Shown here piece after piece: positions 60,816 through 64,000 of a stretch of DNA of 64,000 nucleotides (the first letter of the stretch is position 1; each line of letters opens with the position of its first letter). Origin of the DNA: Phycisphaerales bacterium UBA854 (GTDB lineage: Bacteria; Planctomycetota; Phycisphaerae; Phycisphaerales; SM1A02). Below the pieces are notes generated by a model. The model made no database searches. It was not told where the DNA came from and saw only the letters and a list, made by a program, of their open reading frames with translations. Where the stretch lies: the NCBI GenBank assembly GCA_002295885.1, contig DBGM01000011.1:35196-99195 (forward strand), written 5' to 3'. The position numbers and the translations under genes were made by a program.

Positions 60816-62063
60816 ATGACCACCCCCACCCCACCCAACGATGCGGCGCAGGCCGTGATCCTCATCGCCGATGCCTTCCAGAACGAGGGCATCGAAGCAC
60901 TCCGCTCCATGGGCTGCACCGTGCATGCCGAGGCGGACCTCACGACGGCGGATCTGCCCGCACGACTCGCCGAGTGTCGCCCCGACATCCTGCTGGTCCG
61001 GTCCACGAAGGTCGACCACGCCTGCATCGAGGCGAGCGACTCGCTGTCCCTGATCCTCCGTGCCGGAGCGGGCTACGACACCATCGATCTGGAGACGGCT
61101 TCCGCACGAGGCATCTCAGTCGCCAACTGCCCGGGCATGAACGCCATCGCCGTGGCGGAACTGGCCTGGTCCCTGATCCTTGCCTGCGACCGCCGCGTGC
61201 CCGATCAGGTGTCGGACCTGCGGCAAGGAGTCTGGAACAAGAAGGGCTACAGCAAGGCACGCGGCCTGCACGGGCGCACCCTGGGCATCGTGGGCCTGGG
61301 ACGGATCGGCCAGGCGGTCGCGGAACGTGGCCGTGCCTTCGGCATGAAGGTCATCGGCTGGTCCCGCAGCCTCACCGACGAACGGGCCGAATCACTGGGA
61401 ATCGTCCGCTGCGACAGTCCGCTGGAGGTCGCCGCCGAGGCGGACGTGGTCAGCCTGCACGTCGCCGCCAATGCCCACACCGCAGGCATGATCGACGAGA
61501 CCTTCCTCGCGGCGATGCGCGACGGAGCCACCCTGATCAACACCACCCGCGGCAGCCTCATCGACGAGACCGCCCTTGCGGCGGCAATCGACGCCAAGGG
61601 ACTTCGGGTCGGTCTGGACGTGTACGCGAGCGAGCCGGCCTCCGGCGACACGCAGTTCCAAAATGAACTCGTGGGCAAGCCCTGCGTCTTCGGCACCCAC
61701 CACGTGGGCGCCTCCACGGACCAGGCCCAGGCGGCGATCGCCGGCGAGGCGGTCCGGATCATCGAACAGTTCCTCGAGACGGGTGACGTGCTCAACTGCG
61801 TCAACCTCGCCACGAGCACCGCGGCCTCCGCGACCCTCACCGTCCGTCACCGAAACCGCCCCGGCGTCCTCGCAAGCATCTTCGAGCTCGTGGGCGAGGC
61901 GGGCATCAACGTCGAGGAGATGGAGAACATCATCTTCGACGGCAGCCAGGCGGCCTGCGCCAAGATCAAGCTGGCCGGTCCCATCGACGACGATCGACTG
62001 TCGGCCATCCGGTCCAACGAGCACGTCCTCAGCGCAAGTCTGACCCCTTTGAACACGGGATGA
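60816..62063 (+). CDS. serA: D-3-phosphoglycerate dehydrogenase
   Basis: SerA oxidises 3-phosphoglycerate, the first step to serine. The 415-residue protein has the NAD domain GRTLGIVGLGRIGQAVAERG, the substrate part GAGYDTIDLETASARGIS, NCPGMNAIAVAELAWSL, INTTRGSLIDETAL (catalytic Arg region), LDVYASEPASGDTQFQN (Glu) and GTHHVGASTDQAQ (His). A C-terminal ACT domain follows (about 340-410, TLTVRHRNRPGVLASIFELV), the likely serine sensor. GGAGG lies just upstream of the ATG. Confidence 0.94.
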   Translation: MTTPTPPNDAAQAVILIADAFQNEGIEALRSMGCTVHAEADLTTADLPARLAECRPDILLVRSTKVDHACIEASDSLSLILRAGAGYDTIDLETASARGISVANCPGMNAIAVAELAWSLILACDRRVPDQVSDLRQGVWNKKGYSKARGLHGRTLGIVGLGRIGQAVAERGRAFGMKVIGWSRSLTDERAESLGIVRCDSPLEVAAEADVVSLHVAANAHTAGMIDETFLAAMRDGATLINTTRGSLIDETALAAAIDAKGLRVGLDVYASEPASGDTQFQNELVGKPCVFGTHHVGASTDQAQAAIAGEAVRIIEQFLETGDVLNCVNLATSTAASATLTVRHRNRPGVLASIFELVGEAGINVEEMENIIFDGSQAACAKIKLAGPIDDDRLSAIRSNEHVLSASLTPLNTG

Positions 62064-62067
62064 TCCC

Positions 62068-63159
62068 ATGAGCACCAGCACGGCCTCCGTCCTCAACTTC
62101 TCCGCCGGCCCCGCCATCCTTCCCCCGCCCGTACTCGAACAGGCCCGGGCGGACATTCTCGACCTCGACGGCACCGGCATCGGGGTGATGGAGCACAGTC
62201 ACCGCGGCGCGGCGTTCACCAAGGTCATCGAGGAGGCGAAGGACAACTGCCGTCGTCTGGGAGACATCCCGGACGACTTCGAGATCCTGTTCCTGCAGGG
62301 CGGCGCCACGTCGATGTTCGCACTGATCCCGATGAACCTGCTGGCCGCCGGCCAACGCGCCGACTACATCCACACCGGCGCCTGGACGAAGAAGGCCATC
62401 GAGGATGCACGGATCCTCGGAGATGTCCATCTCGCCTGGGACGGAACGGACGGCGGATTCAGGAGCCTGCCCGCCGACGACGAACTCGATCTCCCGGGTG
62501 GCGCCCGCTACACCTACTACTGCTCGAACAACACCATCTACGGCACCATGTGGAGCACGCCCCCGCGATCCGACGGCTGGCTGATCTGCGACATGAGCAG
62601 CGAGATGTTCAGTCGTCCCATCGACTGGACCCGCCACGATCTCGTCTACGCGGGCGCCCAGAAGAACCTCGGCCCCGCGGGAGTGACCCTGGTGATCATT
62701 CGACGGGAACTGCTGGAGCAGTCGCGACGGGATCTGCCCGCGATGTTCCGTTTCGACCAGCACGCCGACAAGGGTTCGTGCCTCAACACCCCACCCACCT
62801 TCGGTATCCACGTGATGGGACTCGTGTTCAAGTGGATCCTCGAACAGGGTGGCCTGGAGGCGATGCACCAGCGGAACCTGGACAAGGCCGCACTGATCTA
62901 CGATGCGATCGACGCCTCGGGGTTCTACCGCGGCCATGCGGACACCGACTGCCGATCGACGATGAACATCACCTTCACCTGTCCGAACGCCGAGCTGGAC
63001 GCCAAGTTCCTCGAGACCGCCACCGCACGCGGCATGATGAATCTCAAGGGACACCGGAGCGTCGGAGGCCTGCGTGCCTCGACCTACAACGCCTTCCCCG
63101 CCGAAGGGTGCCGGCAGCTGGCCGAACTCATGGGCGAGTTCGCATCCGCCAACGGCTGA
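62068..63159 (+). CDS. serC: Phosphoserine aminotransferase
   Basis: SerC makes phosphoserine using PLP. The 363-residue product has NFSAGPAILPPPVLEQARAD, GIGVMEHSHRGAAFTKVI, EILFLQGGATSMFALIPMNL and the PLP lysine in LVYAGAQKNLGPAGVTLVII. FDQHADKGSCLNTPPTFGIH and GGLRASTYNAF follow in the class V order. The 4-base gap from serA shows close coupling. The gene ends two bases before the convergent kinase gene. Confidence 0.96.
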   Translation: MSTSTASVLNFSAGPAILPPPVLEQARADILDLDGTGIGVMEHSHRGAAFTKVIEEAKDNCRRLGDIPDDFEILFLQGGATSMFALIPMNLLAAGQRADYIHTGAWTKKAIEDARILGDVHLAWDGTDGGFRSLPADDELDLPGGARYTYYCSNNTIYGTMWSTPPRSDGWLICDMSSEMFSRPIDWTRHDLVYAGAQKNLGPAGVTLVIIRRELLEQSRRDLPAMFRFDQHADKGSCLNTPPTFGIHVMGLVFKWILEQGGLEAMHQRNLDKAALIYDAIDASGFYRGHADTDCRSTMNITFTCPNAELDAKFLETATARGMMNLKGHRSVGGLRASTYNAFPAEGCRQLAELMGEFASANG

Positions 63160-63161
63160 AT

Positions 63162-64000
63162 TCACACCAGCGTCCGGACCATCTCCTCCACCTGCGGCCG
63201 GTACCCGCCTCCGAACAGATTGAGGTGGTTGAGGAGGTGGTAGAGCTTCGCCACGGCGATCCGCTCCGCCGACTGTGCATGGTCGTCCCGGCCCGCCGCC
63301 CAGGCCGCGAAGCATTCTTCGGGGAAGCCCCCGAACAGCCGCATCATCCCGATGTCGAACCAGGCGTCTCCGTACGAGCAGGCAGGGTCGAGCACCGCCA
63401 CCCCACCGTCGGACAGGGGCAGCGCGTTGCCCGACCAGAGATCGCCGTGGAGGAGCGAGGGATGCGGATGACGGGGGACGAGTCGATCCAGGCGGTCGAT
63501 GATCGAATCGATCGCCGCCGCCTGGGACGGCCCGAGCCGTGCCCCGTCCCGGGCCAGACGCAACTGCGGCCCCAGCCGGTGCAGGGCGAGGAACTCGACC
63601 CAGTCGTCGGACCACCCGTTCGACTGCGGTGTCCGCCCGAGGTGGTTGTCTTCGGAAAACCCGTACCGATCCGCCCCCCCGCGGGAATGCAACTCGCCGA
63701 GCCGACTCCCGAAGGCATCCCAGTCGGCCGACCCGGAGGCGCACGGCGACAGGTATTCAGTGATCAGCACCGTGCACGATTCGGTATCCGAGATCCCCAG
63801 CACGGCCGGGGTGCGCACCGTCGCCGTCGCCTTCAGGGCGTCCAATCCGGTCGCTTCACCGTGCAGCATGGATGCATCGACGATGTCCGCGACCTTGACC
63901 ACGCACGTTCCTCCGTCGGCGAGCGAGAGCCGCCGAACGTCGTGGATGCTGCCACCCGGCAGCGGATCGGACGACCGGATCCCGACGCCGAGCCGGTCGC
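63162..64000 (-). CDS. Fructosamine kinase family protein (partial, N-terminus outside window)
   Basis: The coding frame continues without a stop to the window edge. The last codons read back to DPLPGGSIHDVRRLSLADGG and CVVKVAD, which is the phosphate-binding and lysine region expected near the start of this family. Inner blocks are HPSLLHGDLWSGNALPLSDG and VLDPACSYGDAWFDIGMMRL with FGGFPEECF, all diagnostic. Members deglycate proteins by phosphorylating fructosamines or ribulosamines. About 10 or more N-terminal residues are missing. It is not clearly linked to serC. Confidence 0.92.
   Translation of the reverse strand, partial: DRLGVGIRSSDPLPGGSIHDVRRLSLADGGTCVVKVADIVDASMLHGEATGLDALKATATVRTPAVLGISDTESCTVLITEYLSPCASGSADWDAFGSRLGELHSRGGADRYGFSEDNHLGRTPQSNGWSDDWVEFLALHRLGPQLRLARDGARLGPSQAAAIDSIIDRLDRLVPRHPHPSLLHGDLWSGNALPLSDGGVAVLDPACSYGDAWFDIGMMRLFGGFPEECFAAWAAGRDDHAQSAERIAVAKLYHLLNHLNLFGGGYRPQVEEMVRTLV

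Noticed and set aside
62029..63744. 571-residue open frame on the minus strand
   Set aside because: It is antisense to serC, which is unambiguous, and shows no motif.

Overview
This 64 kb window comes from a GC-rich bacterium. It is most likely a planctomycete close to the Phycisphaerae, although no rRNA is present to prove it. The pointers are a 55-residue Hc1-type histone-like gene, secreted proteins with planctomycete-style dockerin-like repeats, a short archaeal/eukaryotic-type prolyl-tRNA synthetase and a very compact gene layout. Genes cover nearly all of the sequence, and many neighbours overlap by ATGA or share stop bases. No gap exceeds 300 bases; the largest are 59283-59523, 58635-58850, 43555-43765, 11139-11354 and 28843-29025. 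I saw no rRNA, tRNA, insertion sequence, prophage or CRISPR array.

Positions 1-11.3 kb (minus strand) hold a fused S10-spc ribosomal protein operon: rpsJ, rplC, rplD, rplW, rplB, rpsS, rplV, rpsC, rplP, rpmC, rpsQ, rplN, rplX, rplE, rpsN, rpsH, rplF, rplR, rpsE, rplO, secY, infA (cut by the window edge). rpmD (L30), adk and map are absent from their usual places. A good sigma-70 promoter and a structured leader of about 100 nt precede rpsJ.

Positions 11.3-34.6 kb are mixed housekeeping genes. They include a secreted protein of unknown role; a glycosyltransferase paired with a possible BshC-like protein; a YhaM-like exonuclease, NAD(P)HX dehydratase, transglutaminase-like protein and lysS run; an SDR, pfkA, gmhB and heptosyltransferase run with a sugar-kinase-like gene; plsY; a UbiA-like membrane protein; an ECF sigma and anti-sigma pair; purB; the Hc1 gene; a FabZ/FabA-like dehydratase; manA; proS; a ubiA prenyltransferase; and an MgtC-like gene.

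Positions 34.6-44.8 kb carry two tandem SDR paralogues (one of clearly lower GC), a secreted GH13 enzyme and a second secreted protein that both carry dockerin-like repeats, a C1B aminopeptidase, dnaK with a clear terminator, and a tRNA-dihydrouridine synthase.

Positions 44.8-59.3 kb (minus strand) are the most unusual part. This is one continuous run of 15 genes for a type IV pilus/type II secretion machine: prepilin, an unknown membrane protein, a GspH-like pseudopilin, PilM, PilN, PilO and PilP-like proteins, secretin, a TPR lipoprotein, then PilB/GspE and PilC/GspF. A complete signalling cassette lies inside the run: histidine kinase, single-domain response regulator, GAF-HD-GYP protein and STAS protein. 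The ATPase has an N-terminal MshEN-type domain, a family known to bind c-di-GMP, while the HD-GYP protein should degrade that molecule. The cluster therefore looks like a machine packaged with its own second-messenger control.

Positions 59.5-64 kb hold a DUF1015 gene running into serA and serC (serine biosynthesis), then a fructosamine-kinase-family gene that runs off the end.
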